Notes: generated by a model from the sequence alone, not told the origin. Shown: positions 50,899 through 62,584, counted from the stretch's first letter. The stretch: 64,000 nt of DNA from Marchantia polymorpha subsp. ruderalis (GCA_037833965.1 AP031357.1:12420001-12484000), one strand, 5' to 3'. A program made the numbers and translations.

Positions 50899-51802
50899 AG
50901 AAGATTCAACCAGAGTTGTCATGTGAATCACTTTGACCTATTGAGTGTGTTGCAAATTCCTCTCACTAGTGTTGGTTACAAAAGGTGGGCTGAACCTTGA
51001 TTGCCTCATCATGCTAGCATCATAGTATGCATGAGCTAGCTCTAGATGCTTTGAAATATTGTAAACATCCAGCAAGATGTATGAATCTTTAAACTCAACA
51101 AAGATTCATTGTAGGACTTGAACATGAAGGGGAGGTGTATCTTCTAGTGCACGCAAGTACCGGTGGGCAGACTCTAGGTCAATAATGCTCTATGTGGACT
51201 CCCTCTGCTTGAGAGGCCGCATGTAGAGCATCTTGAAACTTCCTCCTTTTGCCGGGTGAAGTTAATCAAATGTAAAAAAATTTCAAAACTCTTGACTGGG
51301 AGTTTTTTGAGAATCTTGATAAACTCGCCCACTTGATCTTTAGTAGATGGCACTTGTGGTGTCTAGTTTTTTAAATTTTTGCATAAAGAAGTAAAATTTA
51401 GACATATTCTATGCAGAACGTATACATATAAGTTCATAGTCGTAGGAGTTAGAATATCTAATGGAAATTAGGTAACCAGTAGAAGGAAGATGGAATCTGT
51501 CTTCGGTCGAAGACCTTCGGATCTTTGGGTCTTCGATGCAGACATCTTTGGCAACGTAATAGCTGAGGCTTCGGCGAGGACGACTAGTCACAATTTGAAT
51601 TTGCCAAGGGCCGGACAAGAACTTCACACATTGCAAGTGCCAATTTGTGCGCGTGTGAGAATCGTGAGGGCGTCCATGATAAGAGCACGAAGCGGACACT
51701 TTGCGCTGACATTGTGCAAGAGAAAGAGAGAGAATTGCAATTGGGAGTAGCGAGAAAGACACGACTGGAGACATGACGCGACCTTAGAAAGCCGTTGTGC
51801 CA

Positions 51803-51829
51803 AAACTGGTTCCGCTGAGGAACCAGTTT
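51803..51829. repeat. Perfect hairpin, 11-bp arms
   Basis: AAACTGGTTCC and its reverse complement separated by GCTGA. It lies within the coiled-coil relic, where it would encode GSAEEPVS, so it may be a coding coincidence. Confidence 0.85.
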
Positions 51830-52610
51830 CGCGCTCGAACGCTGGACGATGGTCTTGGGATAATGTGCGGGGAAAGATGTAGACTTTACATTTGAGAAGG
51901 AAAGTGTGAAGGTGACGCACGTTGAAAAATTTACATTTGCGCTACTTTTCAAGAGCCCGCGATTGAGCACAAACGGATGGCGGACAGTGGATTACTACGA
52001 CCCTACGAGACGTGAAGTGGCGCTAGTAGTGATGCACATCTTACGGCCGCAAAGCACGACATACGTCACAGCATGGAAGGTCGGATTTATTGAACGCGCA
52101 TCGCGAGGGGAAGCAATTCTCTAGGCGAAGATCTTCTACGACCTAATATGGATTAATGTTAGTACTAGATGGAGGAAAGGTTCGATTAGTCACGTTACAC
52201 CTTTCTTTGTAATTTTCTATTGAGGAATGTGATTACTGACAAAAAGTGAGGAAAAGCGATTCCCCAAGCAGCGAGAGGTGTTGACACTTGATTCGGACAA
52301 AGGCATCGAAGAAGAAGACGATGTTCAAGTCGAAGAGCCTCCCCGAAAAGCAACACAAGTTTTAGGGTAGATGTTCGGATGAATGTAGTCACAATCAAAG
52401 ACCAATCGAATCGGCGATCGGTGAAGAGAACGCTGACGCTAGCGGCGAAGGCCAAAGACCGGAACTACAAATGGCCGAACACATGTTACGAAGTTGAAGA
52501 CGCCAAAGCAACCTGCAAGAACAAAGAAGAAAGCAAACCGCAAGGTGATAGTACACGAGTCTTTGGAGGGTAGTGTAGCCATGTAAGAGGCAGATGCATC
52601 GATACCCCGG

Positions 52611-53112
52611 CAAGGTAAGGTAAAACGTAACAAGGTAAGCCATGGGCCTCTACCTTTATTCTACCTTTTACCTTACTCGTGCCACTATTGCCTACAATAC
52701 CCTTTACTTCTACCTCAGGGTAATCACAGGGTTACTTTATACAGATTCTTCAAAGTTTAAAAGTTACTTTTATATAAGGATAACCGGGTAATTATCATAT
52801 TATCTCTACCGTAAAGGATAAAAGATCAGGGTTACCTGGTAATTACCCTATTACTTCTACTCTAAAGGGTAAAATGTAGAGGTAATTTACCTGTTTAGTA
52901 CAGTTTACTTGGATACCTTCAATAGAATGTGCAGAATTACATTTTGAATAATTCTGAGAGTGTCCACATTTTTGTTTTTGCGTGTACAAGGGTTATCACC
53001 GAGTAACTCATTTGGCTCTACCTTTACCTTACCTTTACGCTATTCTATAGCCAAACCTCTAACTTTTACCCTTACATTTTACCGGGTAACCATAAAAGCT
53101 TACCTTACCTTG
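52611..53112. mobile_element. MITE-like element, 502 bp, with CAAGGTAAGGTAA ends
   Basis: Perfect 13-bp inverted termini, CAAGGTAAGGTAA at 52611-52623 and its reverse complement at 53100-53112; one further G/C pair outside also matches. The inside has no coding capacity and is rich in TACCTTTACC/GGGTAA-type strings, so it can fold on itself repeatedly. It interrupts the coiled-coil relic between EADAS- and LAAS-like wording, consistent with insertion. A related truncated copy at 56247-56455 shares its right 200 bases and the same end. No clear target duplication was seen. Confidence 0.75.
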
Positions 53113-54540
53113 CAAAGGGCTAGCTGCATCTGCGATGTACGAAGATACGAGAAGGAAGCTAAATTTTTGGACTGAAGGAGCGTGACCTTTGAGTGTACAA
53201 AATGAGGATCCTCTGGAGGAAGAAGTGGAACCTTTGGAGGAGAGGACGGCAACAATGAGTCCAAATCTTCCGCCTTCGGAGAGGACATAGCCTTCGGAGA
53301 AGAAGTACGTAATCCAACCAAAGACGAGCGAAGAGCAGACGGAGGAGCTTTCTATGAGCGAAGAGATACTGGTGCAGGTAGTAGCGAAGGTTGGTGGGAC
53401 GATGGTGAAATCCCTCGAGATTCCCTTGCCACAACCACCTGAGGAAGCGGTAAGATCCAAAGTTGAGGAGAAGGCTTCGGAAGAGCCAAAGAAGTTAGTA
53501 GTTACATTTCTCCACTTCTTGCAGGATAATGTGGTTTCTTTACTAAAGTATTTGTATGGGAAGCGAAAGAAGTACGTAGTCTCGAAGGAGGTTGGATTCT
53601 ATGTAAAGTTGATGAGGAATAGGACTCGCATTAAACGAGCGGTGGTTGTGAAGAGAAAGTGGGAGGCAGCAACTGCGAAGGCAATTGAAAGAGTTGTGAG
53701 CTTGTCGTCTTAGTGCGCGACCATGAAGTTTACTTTGCAGGAGCAAGAAGACCACCATTGGGCAAAGGAAGTAGAGTGCGAAGTACTTCTGCTGAACTTG
53801 GCTAAGAAGAAGTGTAAAGCCAAAGCGGTACGTAGGACCAAAGATCGACGACAGATTGTCGCGATGAAGACCGAGTAGATGGAGCTTTGGGGAACTATTG
53901 GAGCACGCACTGAGGTCCACAATAAGAAGTTGCAACGCGCAAATGAGCTTATGACAAGTTTGGCGGAGCAGATGAATAAGCACAAAGTCAAATTAGCCGA
54001 TTGGGCAAAGAAATTTACGAATTGCGATTCGGGCAAGTCTTCAAACGTCAAATGTAGAGTAAAGTTGGAAGTAGATTGCGATTGGTTGCAGTTTGATTGA
54101 AGGCAGTTATGGAAGAGTAGGAGACGTCGCGCAAGAAAGCGGAAGAAGCGGAATTGGCGTTTTGCCAGATGAAGGAGAAGACAACCGACACTTTGCGTAT
54201 GCGGTGTAGAAGTGTTTGCGCGGATTCATCATGTGGGAAATGCAAACGTTGAAGTGGCTGAAATTGGATTTGTTGGAGCGGCGGTTGATGAGCATGAATA
54301 TCAATTGAGCCACATGGCACAAAAAGTTAGTTAGATTAGGCAATTCTTTCTCTTTCGGATTAGAAGAGTCACGAGAGAATTAAGAGTTAGAAATTTTAGG
54401 CGTGTTGCATAGGTTGGGAGCAGACGGAAGCTCAGAGTACGATGTAATTGCTGCGTTGGATGGCACCGCGCCTGAGAGTAGTTCGCCTCGGGCGGTTGAG
54501 ATGTGTAGGAGTTTAGATTGAATGGGTGACTTTTCTATCA

Positions 54541-55924
54541 ATTATTTTGTCTTGGCTGTCAATCTAAGTTTGTCGTGAGCGTTAGTGAGCTTGTGTGTTC
54601 TATCACCGTGCATGATGCGCTTCAGTTTGTTGAAGTTACCGCATCTGAAGTTGCGAGTGTCCGATTCGGATGTTTAGAGTATACATGGAGCTATTCAGAA
54701 TTTTAGTAAGTTCGAATCTGGGTATTTAGGTTAGTGGGTTGAGAATGTGCAATTCTGGAAAGTTTTCTCCTGAAATCTGAGTGTGGGGTTGAAAGCGATT
54801 CTTGCAGACTTTGTTTGGATAAGTTTAAGGTTGTGTGGGCGATCATACTCTACTCTTCAGACCTTTGGTCGTAATTGAGAAATGTCTTCTAGGAGTGACA
54901 TGTGCGTGAGAAGTAAAACTCCTCAATAGAATGTTAATTGGTGACAAATCTTGATTCTTTGGTGTTGCTTCTGTCTCTACGAGAACAAATTTTTACCATT
55001 ATGCTCCATTTTGGTAATTGTTAGTTCTCATTAGAGAACTAAACAAAATAGAAATGATAAGAATAATTACAAAATGAAGTGAAAAGTGATTATTCATAAA
55101 CGGTTGTGAAACCAAGTGTGTGCACAATATATTACAGGACTAGTGTTGCAAGACAATGTGATAGTTCCCATTACATGCACATTCTAAGTCATCCAATTAA
55201 TATTTTTTTTGCATATATTATTTCTTCTTTGTCTTCAAAATACTGAAGAAGTTCTTCAAAGTACTTCAAACTTTTGATTCCATCATTGTACTAATAATCT
55301 CTAACATATAACTCACCCTCAACATTCGCTTCAGCACTTCTTGAAGACTCTAGGCATCATTGCCTAGGACATTGATATAGCATGGAACTTTGTGTCAAGG
55401 TTCAAAATGCATGGATACATATGGAACATCAAACATATCACTTTTGTCTACATTAGACAAGAATTCCCATGATCACATATAGCACAAATTTTTTTTTCAC
55501 ACATGCAAATGATTCTTCTCCTGCTGTTGTGCATCCGGAATTCGAGATAAGATATCATTCAATTGATAGAAATAGTCACATGGTTTGGACTCTCACGGGT
55601 TGTACTTATCGTTAGGTAGTCTAGCGATATAAGAAGCTTCATTGCCAATGATCAGACATCAAATGAAAGAGATAGTAGAACAACAAAAAGTAGAGGAAGA
55701 ATGAAAATGCTCACCACTACTCCCTGGTGTACAAGGGAGTATTACAAATTATTGCTTTATAGGAGGAGTTAACGGAGTAATGAATTCACAAGATAATCCA
55801 AATACTCTTAAAGGAGTATTTTGTTACCAAACCAGTTCCATTTTGACCTGCTATCCACTTCAATGATAAAACCTATGATAAATGGTGTTGCTGCTGGCCT
55901 GAAATTTCCTAACATGTTATGACT
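54541..55924. other. Gene-free stretch after the coiled-coil relic
   Basis: Probably the tail and downstream part of the same repeat unit, then AT-richer DNA. At about 55710-55850 GGAGTA occurs repeatedly (AAGGGAGTATTA, GGAGGAGTTAACGGAGTAATG, AAAGGAGTATTTTG), resembling a small non-coding element. No gene recognised. Confidence 0.35.
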
Positions 55925-56239
55925 TCAATGATAAACCTTGTATAAAGAGCCCACAAGATTACTGTAACTAATGTGAAAGAAATGAAAACAATTAGCAAGT
56001 GACAATAGTGCAAAATTCAATTTGCCATTAAAAAACTCATCAAGCACTTCATTCACTTCTTTTCCTTGATCCAGTTCCGTGATGGAATAGAAACTCTTCA
56101 TATCATCTGTGTTGGAGGCCGTCATATGCAAGAGCTTTACCTTTAACTTCTTATCCACACTTTGTGCTTTCACGAGAACAGCCATTGAGGTTGGAATTAC
56201 CAATTTGTCTAAAACCTGCATTGTTGTTTTCAAGATCAT
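55925..56239 (-). CDS. Unidentified coding-like fragment, 104 codons
   Basis: An open frame with protein-like composition rather than the biased composition of nearby chance frames: LDKLVIPTSMAVLVKAQSVD, KKLKVKLLHM, SFYSITELDQGKEVNEVLDE. I do not recognise the family. It ends next to the truncated MITE-like copy at 56247, so it could be a captured or broken exon rather than a working gene. No splice partners were found. Confidence 0.3.
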   Translation of the reverse strand: MILKTTMQVLDKLVIPTSMAVLVKAQSVDKKLKVKLLHMTASNTDDMKSFYSITELDQGKEVNEVLDEFFNGKLNFALLSLANCFHFFHISYSNLVGSLYKVYH

Positions 56240-56246
56240 GTCTTAA

Positions 56247-56455
56247 GGAAGAATGTGCATAATTACATCATGAGTAATTCTGAGAGTGTACACGTTTTTG
56301 TTTTTCGCGGGTACGAGGATTATCTTGTAATTATCGGGCAACCCATTTGGCTCTACCTTTACCTTACGTTTACCTTACTCTATAGCCAAACTTCTAAATT
56401 TTACCCTTATCTTTTACCCTTTTACAGAGTAACTTCAAAAGGTTACATCACCTTG
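56247..56455. mobile_element. Truncated second copy of the MITE-like element
   Basis: Aligns by eye with 52924-53112. Both share AATTCTGAGAGTGT, CACATTTTTGTTTTT-like wording, CATTTGGCTCTACCTTTACC, TATAGCCAAAC and the terminal ...ACCTTG. The left part of the element is missing. Confidence 0.75.
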
Positions 56456-57851
56456 TTGAGGCCTACTTGTGGACGTGTTGTGCTGCTTCTTGAAGTTCTT
56501 CGCTCGTTCTAGCAGGGAATTTCGATAACACAACAGAGGAAAAGCGGCTCCGCCCCTTCAAACAACAAGATTACGTCGCAGGCAGCCCTACGTTACATTT
56601 CCCTTTGCACGCCGCGCGAGCGGCATGGTGATCCCATTAGCGCGTCCTGTGCTCGTGCGATTGACAAGCGTGTGAGGTTGAGCGGTAGGGATCACGAGGT
56701 GTGAGAAACCCGAAGTAGGAGCGGCGACTGGGATGATGGCCAGAGCGGCCAAATGGCAGGACCTTAGTCGTGCGGCAGGGCTTACTTCTCGCCTCCTAGA
56801 ATGACATGCGATAGACAGATGCCACGTGGCGGATTCCCAACCCTCCATCATGAAATCTGCTAGACAAACGTAGTCGTCCGAGCCAACTGCGGTCTAGATG
56901 GCAACCAATCTGGACGGATCGACTGTGGTTGGTGGGCAAGAGGAATATGTGAGGCAACCACGGTAGATAAGACGAGGGCGATGTACATGTGGGTGACGAC
57001 GACAGACAGTGAGTCGCAGACGATGATGATCACGGACGACTGTAGTCATAGATGACAGACGGTGAGTCGTAGCCAAAAGCAATCAAGGGCGATTGTAGTC
57101 GTGGATTACAGATGGTGTGTCATGAGCGACAATAACAGTCAATCGGAGATGACGATGATGATTGTGGGCGTAGTTAGTAGCGGATGACGGTGATGATCAC
57201 GAGCATAGTAGTTCACGGATGATTGTGACAAAAAGTTGTGGACAACGGTTAGTCGTAGGTAAGGCTCACGGACAGTCACAATCACAAGTGTGGATGACAT
57301 GTGGCTGGCATATTAGATAGGCCCATTGGGCTGTCAATCTTGGACAAAGATTTTGTTGAGAAGATTTTGTCCGTCTAATGGCATGTTCCGTTTGTACATA
57401 TTTTTTTCGCAACAATCTTTGTCAGAATGTAGTCAAATTGGAAATCGTTGAAAAGCTCTCAACGCAACTAAAGCATCTAGACCATTTTCAGGATCTGACA
57501 GATGACTCAAAAGGAAGAAATTGACACGAAAGTACTACTAGTTCTAATTTTTTATAGAATAGAGATGACCACGATACAAATTATATAATCTAAATTAAGA
57601 AGTACAAAATTACCTGCTTCGACCAATGTAGGGTTACATGCTCTGGGATTTAGTACCGTGTAGATTCTTGTGAGTAAAACGTTTCTTTCAATGAGACCTA
57701 AATGATTGAAAGAGGTGTTGAGTTCCTGGACATTCTATACTTATGAGTTAAAAATATCCAATCATGGATATGATCTTGAGGATTTTTGATCAATATGTGA
57801 TTTATGATAAAAATGAAACACCAATACTAGTGGATACTTGAGCACGTGATT
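56456..57851. other. Gene-free stretch with imperfect GATGA/GTCGT-type repeats
   Basis: From about 56940 to 57290 short variants of GACGGTGAGTCGTAG, GATGACGATGATGATCACG and GTAGTCGTGGATGACAG recur without strict period. No gene recognised. Confidence 0.45.
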
Positions 57852-58130
57852 GAGCTTGTCAAGATGGATGTTAGATTCTGATAATTGAGCTAGTCAATCT
57901 TGACGATAAATTTTGATAATTGATCTACTTAAGATTGATGATAAATTGTGATTATTAAGCTAGTACATCTTGACGGTAAACTTTGATGATTGAGCTAGTC
58001 AAGATTGACGGTAAATTCTATTGATTCAGCCAGTCAAGATTAACGGTAAATTTCTATTGATTCAGCTAGTCAATCTTGACATTAAACTCTGTTGATTGAG
58101 CCAGTCAATATTGACAGTGAACTTTATCTA
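57852..58130. repeat. 35-bp minisatellite, eight units
   Basis: Units start at 57852, 57887, 57922, 57957, 57992, 58027, 58063 and 58098 (period 35, one of 36). The typical unit is GAGCTAGTCAAGATTGACGG followed by TAAATTCTATTGATT. The core alternates between GTCAAGATTGAC and GTCAATCTTGAC, which are reverse complements of each other. Confidence 0.9.
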
Positions 58131-58262
58131 GTTGATAAATTGACAAAAATTAATACTTTGGAGAGATCTTTTAAACATCTTTTGTTAGTAAGAACTAAAG
58201 AAAATGTTACTTTAAATGTTGATATAGATATTTTAGCCGATATGGATACACTAGTCATAGCT

Positions 58263-58430
58263 GCCACGTCAGCGATCTGCGCGCTTGGTAGTAAGAGGTA
58301 TGTGTGTTAGTTGACAACGCCACGTCAGTGATCTGTGTGTTTGTTAGGTAAAGATTGAGTGTTAGTTGGTAGTGCCACATCACCAATTCGTGTACCTCAT
58401 ATGTTGATACATTTTTATGAACAGAGTCAC
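58263..58430. repeat. Three tandem units of about 55 bp starting GCCACGTCA
   Basis: Units begin at 58263, 58319 and 58374 with GCCACGTCAGCGATCTG, GCCACGTCAGTGATCTG and GCCACATCACCAATTCG, and the first two end with GTTAGTTG-like wording. A further CCACGTCACGTCA lies near 58521-58533. Confidence 0.8.
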
Positions 58431-58799
58431 CTTTTTCCTGTTATGTCGCATTAACACTCCCTTCTACGAGTGGTTTAAAAGCCTGTTTGGGGCCGAAAGG
58501 CTCACAAAGTGGGTGGAGAACGCCACGTCACGTCATTCATCCACTAGGATTGAGATGGATGTTGGGGATATGATCTTATCTCATTCTACTTGTTGGTATC
58601 TCTCATCTTCAGAGTTTATGTTTCAATCTTTGAGTGAACTTCTCTCTAAACCCTAGTGTTACAGATTCATACAACATTGTGCTAGTATGCAAGTTTTGCA
58701 TTGGAAACATAGGTAAAGTTTGCTAGCATAGTATTTTCAATTATCTCCTTATTTAATTATTCTATCATATGATGATTACGGCTTAATTCTAGTTATCTT

Positions 58800-59120
58800 T
58801 TGTTGAAACATGGACCTTGTGTGAGGTTTCCGTCTAGAACTTCCCGCGGAGTAGTAATATAAGTATAAAGGATACTGTTGCCTTAACACAAGTTAAGGGT
58901 AAGATTGTTGATGTTAACTCTAGTTAAGGAGTAACCTTAGATTCTAACCATTTATAGCTAGATTGATCTCCGCCGTTGGATATATATACCTAGGGTTTGT
59001 GTATTATTAACCAGAATGTTCAATACAATTTCAAGATGCTATTTCTCTTGTGGATGCAGCCCTTGAGGGTGAATCATATTATACGTTGGTGTTTCTTGTG
59101 TTTAAAACTTGACTTGATTG
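58800..59120 (+). mobile_element. Possible copia-type LTR
   Basis: The stretch has an LTR-like arrangement: ATATATATACCTAGGGTTTG (TATA-like, near 58980), then CTTGTGGATGCAGCCCTTGAG and GGGTGAATCATATTATACG near 59050-59095. The latter resembles the U5 wording of many plant copia LTRs. No pair, primer site or clear ends were found. Confidence 0.4.
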
Positions 59121-61200
59121 AGTGTGTCATTAATGATTATCATGTTTTGCGTTAACAAAATAGTTGTTCACATGATCTATCAAATTTATTTTTTTTTGCA
59201 TAAAATTCCAAGTATTAGCTTCGAGCATGTTTTTCCAGTTCCACTATCTTATGCAAAAAACACTGTCACTCATGTTGTTATTACGCAAGATCTTTGCACT
59301 AGTTTTAGTCAATAGTCAATAATCATCGATCTTAAAGTGTGTATTCATTATTATCATGTTTGATTGTGTTTTGTGCACATATGTTGCAAAATGTAACAAA
59401 AATACACTTGAAGATGATTCTTGGGCTTGTATGCAAAAAATCAATTGTCGAAAAGAGATGCTTATGTGGTGGTTTTAACATTGGTTGTGGTAGCTTAAAA
59501 ATTTCCTATATATATATATATACACACACACAAAGACAAAATAACCTTTCATTATTAGTAAGAACCAATAATGTATATTTTTTGAACATATGTTGGATTT
59601 TTTCACACTTTTTTGGCAGCCAAAAAAGTGGGTTAATTCTTCGTGTGAAATTATAATTTACCTATTATCAATATGTACATTACTTACCAAATATATGTTG
59701 TCTAAATGTAAAATTTTTTGGCATATTAATTTCATCATTGTAGAAGAAAAACATATCATTTTAATTTTGATTAATAAATTTTGATATTGTTTAAGTTTTT
59801 AGATAGTCAAATTAGAAGCTCATGTTGAGCTGAAACATTTAAATAAAATTTATAAATCCAAATTTTAAGTTTAAAATAAAAGGAATACGTAATTACATTA
59901 TTTATTATATTTAATGAATATTTACTAATTAGAATGAAAAAATATATGAGGTTTATGTTGTGCTATTGCACAGCAGATTATGGTAGTGCTTATGCTGTAC
60001 AATTACTGTTGGTATGATGTTCGATTCAACAAAACTAAAACTCGATATGATAGCAATTCGACTCAATACATTTACACTAGACCTATCGTACCAAGTTGGT
60101 GTCATCCCGAATGTATTTACGTTGGATTTCCATCTTTGTGACAGGCGAGTAGTAACTCGCCTGTGTTATTGTAATGGGGGCGGATATGTTGTAAAAGTTG
60201 TAAGAGTATCTTGTGCTGTTACCGTTTAAATAACAAACGTTTAATCGCTAACTCGTAACACTAGAATCGTTATCCCGCTTATAACTGGTAAAGGAAAACG
60301 AAGTGATTGGAAATTCAGTACTATATTTGTCTCCTGACAGCTTCCCTGTTATTGTCGTTGAAAAGATGAGTTCCTATCTATACATAAAGTCACGCATTCC
60401 AGCCACGGAGAAACATTCTCGTTCCTATTTAGTCGAGACTTGACCTTGGAGGTAGAGGGTTCAAGTAGTTAGTACAACCGCATGAAGCCGCTAAATTGTG
60501 ATTAACCTACTACAGTATAAGTTTCTACAATGAACATGTCTTTCAATACAGTACAGATTGAAAACAGTAGCATTCAGTTGAATACACGTCTATATCACAG
60601 ACTCGTACTGAGGGATTGAGTCATTCCTCGAGAGAAGGGTTGATGCAAGTTTTCCTATGCACTTTAAAGTTTGGGAGTTATAATATAGAGATGGTACACT
60701 GCAAATTTAATACAATTGGTATTGAAGTATAGGTTAGAATAGGAAACAAAGCGGAGAGCTGCAATCGAAGGCATGGAAATGCAGTTGAGGCCAGTTTTAA
60801 AAGGGAAACAATATGGAAGTTAGTTTAAGGAACCATCCGCAATGGCGGGAGCATGGAGAAAAGCTAGAATAGGGTACAGTGGATACGATGGAGATAAATG
60901 GTGCTGCCCATGATTATGCCGAAGATGCCATTTTTTATGCTGGATTTGGGTCTCACGCATACGTGTCAAAACGAGAGACATGAATGTGTATGCCATGGCA
61001 CGCGTCGCGCATCTAATGCGGGTTATTACCGGTGGGCTCACGTCACTACTGTCCGGTCGCCGGTCGTTTTTCCTCATGCTAGCGTACTTTAACCTGCGAG
61101 CTAACGCCGTTGCCGGCCGGCAAATTGCCGGTAGGCCTCCCGCCGGCGCGGACTGTCCTACCACCCTACACTACAAACACGCTCCGCGTTCACCGGCTTA
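59121..61200. other. Gene-free stretch
   Basis: AT-rich up to about 60 kb, with a (TA)8(CA)5 microsatellite at 59507-59532, then more balanced DNA. A minus open frame at 60820-61164 has no motif. No gene recognised. Confidence 0.4.
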
Positions 61201-62533
61201 TCTTTTCCTGTTGTAAATTTTCCCCTCTGAGCGTCAACTTGACACTCTCCCGATGACGGCCTCCCGCTCCACTCTCGCATTTCGCGCGGTCCACAACCTT
61301 TTAATTTTCTCTCTGCCTGCCCCCGCTGCCCGCACGTCCCTCGTTCGTTCTCCTCCCTCTTCCTCCTGGTTCGATTGCTGGTGCTCTTCAGTTCGACTCC
61401 ATTTTCTTCCTCCCTGCTTCCCAGTCCGTTCACTCTGTTTCCCTCTTCTCTCTTTCCTATCTGTGGCACTCCCCTTTCCGACGGACCTTGCCTTCCCTTT
61501 CATTTCCTTTCCTCTTCGTCTCTCTCTTCCCTCCGAGTGCCGCTGTTCCTTAGAGAGAAGTCTGCACCTTTCCCTTTCCTTGTGCTCCCCTTGCCTGTCT
61601 GCTGCTGCGCTTGTGCTGTGCTCGGGGTCTGGGCTCTCCTCGTTGCTAAGCTTCTGACCGAGGAGGAGGAGGAGGTGGTGGTACACAACGTAGGGCATGC
61701 TCAGGACAGCAGGTTAGAGAGGCATAACAGGCATGCACGCTGTGTGGTCTTGCCACACGCGCGATAAAAGTCGCGAGGGAAGGGAGCTTGTGTGTGTGGA
61801 ATAGTCGGGTGTTTAGGTTTTTGACAGGTTGGAGGACAGGACAAGCTTCAGGGATTGCGATAGGTGCAAAGGCGCAGGGATGGAGGTTGTTGAACTATCA
61901 TTGGAGCAGTGAATATTTGAAGGCTACGGGGAACAGTGCGGGCGAAGACGGAGCAGTGTCTTTGTGGAGCTGTGGTTTAACAGTAGGGTATAGTCGGTGG
62001 AATATTGTGCTAGTGTAGGACAGGAAAGGAAAGGTTGCAGTTCAGGATCGCGCGTTGGTAGTTGTAGTTTTCTGGTGAACCTGATGTTAGGGTGTGGGAG
62101 AAAGTCGGAGAATTGGACGAAGTGGGGAGGATGGAGGGAGAGGTGATTGGAAGGGATTGTTTTATGGAAATAGGCGCGGAGTACAGGGCGGTCACTTCTA
62201 GAGCGCTGTTTAGAAAGGATAGGGTTATTAGCTGGCTTGAAGAGAAGAGTTTGGGTTGGAGAGTCTCGAATAGTTGCGAAGTTGTGTTTTGGTTGTGAGC
62301 TTCAAGCTAGCTCCACTATCTCACTATTGTCGCGGTGAGTGTGTCGCACCGTCGTTTCCCATTCCACTGTTACCAAGTAACCGAATTACGCTTCACATCC
62401 ACAGTCAAATAATATTGGGTATGTGTTGGTCGCTTCAACTCTCGGAGCACGGATTTTCTCCAGTATTTTTTCTTCCTACTTGCAGTCCATCTCGGTTGCT
62501 TCTACATCCAAAACTGGTAAAGGGGCCGTATAC
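61201..62533 (+). promoter_or_regulatory. Promoter and leader of the PP4R3/SMEK gene
   Basis: A strongly pyrimidine-rich block (61250-61640) on the sense strand is typical of plant core promoters and leaders. A leader intron is possible at 62335-62484, with donor CGCG|GTGAGT and acceptor CTACTTGCAG|TCCATC, ending 49 bases before the start codon. Open frames in the pyrimidine block are composition artefacts. Confidence 0.5.
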
Positions 62534-62584
62534 ATGACCGTCTCAGCAAGCCGCACAAACCCCATGGATTTCAACTATCTTCAG
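62534..62584 (+). CDS. SMEK1: PP4R3/SMEK coding exon 1
   Basis: 17 codons before the EVH1-like domain. The short variable N-terminus fits the family, where plant proteins also reach the RVKVYRL block within the first few tens of residues. Confidence 0.75.

Larger units (their letters stand above)
47050..51370 (-). mobile_element. Decayed Ty3/gypsy retrotransposon
   Basis: Read on the minus strand from right to left, remnants follow the gypsy order gag, protease, RT, RNase H, integrase. The gag CCHC zinc knuckle CNYCSNSDHKAHEC (50857-50898) is intact. A protease-region relic lies at 49800-50140. RT follows at 49390-48700 with YRSLDAAIPHDRYHMSIP, FTIVDVRQGF and an intact YIDD box (48846-48863). 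RNase H is at 48435-48270 (FILHTDLSALDIGATL, NYSSYEGECLAVLWA). An integrase C-terminal relic lies at 47500-47315 (SQFTPYFFMSERHPLP). Many stops and frameshifts break every domain. RT before integrase separates it from copia. The LTRs were not found, so the ends are approximate. Confidence 0.82.
51485..54540 (+). pseudogene. Decayed coiled-coil protein gene of a repeated liverwort-type family
   Basis: Several plus-strand frames link into one conceptual protein with stops and frameshifts. They are 51490-51750 (DADIFGNVIAEASARTTSHN, VRIVRASM), 51906-52290 (FALLFKSPRLSTNGWRTVDY, HILRPQSTTYVTAWKVGF), 52300-52610 (acidic then Lys-rich), an insertion, 53115-53340, 53354-53713 (DNVVSLLKYLYGKRKKYVVS, GFYVKLMRNRTRIKR), 53722-54100 (coiled-coil, Glu/Lys/Leu-rich), 54205-54297 (CLRGFIMWEMQTLKWLKLDL) and 54410-54510 (GADGSSEYDVIAA). 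From memory, this wording matches hypothetical proteins abundant in Marchantia polymorpha. I know no established function, and the high copy number suggests spread with or as a mobile element. The present copy is broken. Confidence 0.65.

Noticed and set aside
52611..53112. Telomere-like or degenerate simple repeat
   Set aside because: The TACCTTTACC-like strings lack a fixed period and the segment has defined inverted ends and a second copy.
57852..58430. CRISPR-like repeat-spacer array
   Set aside because: Units are contiguous and diverged without unique spacers, and the genome is eukaryotic.
61158..61698. Arg/Glu-rich minus frames near the PP4R3 promoter
   Set aside because: They are the reverse reading of the pyrimidine-rich leader of PP4R3.
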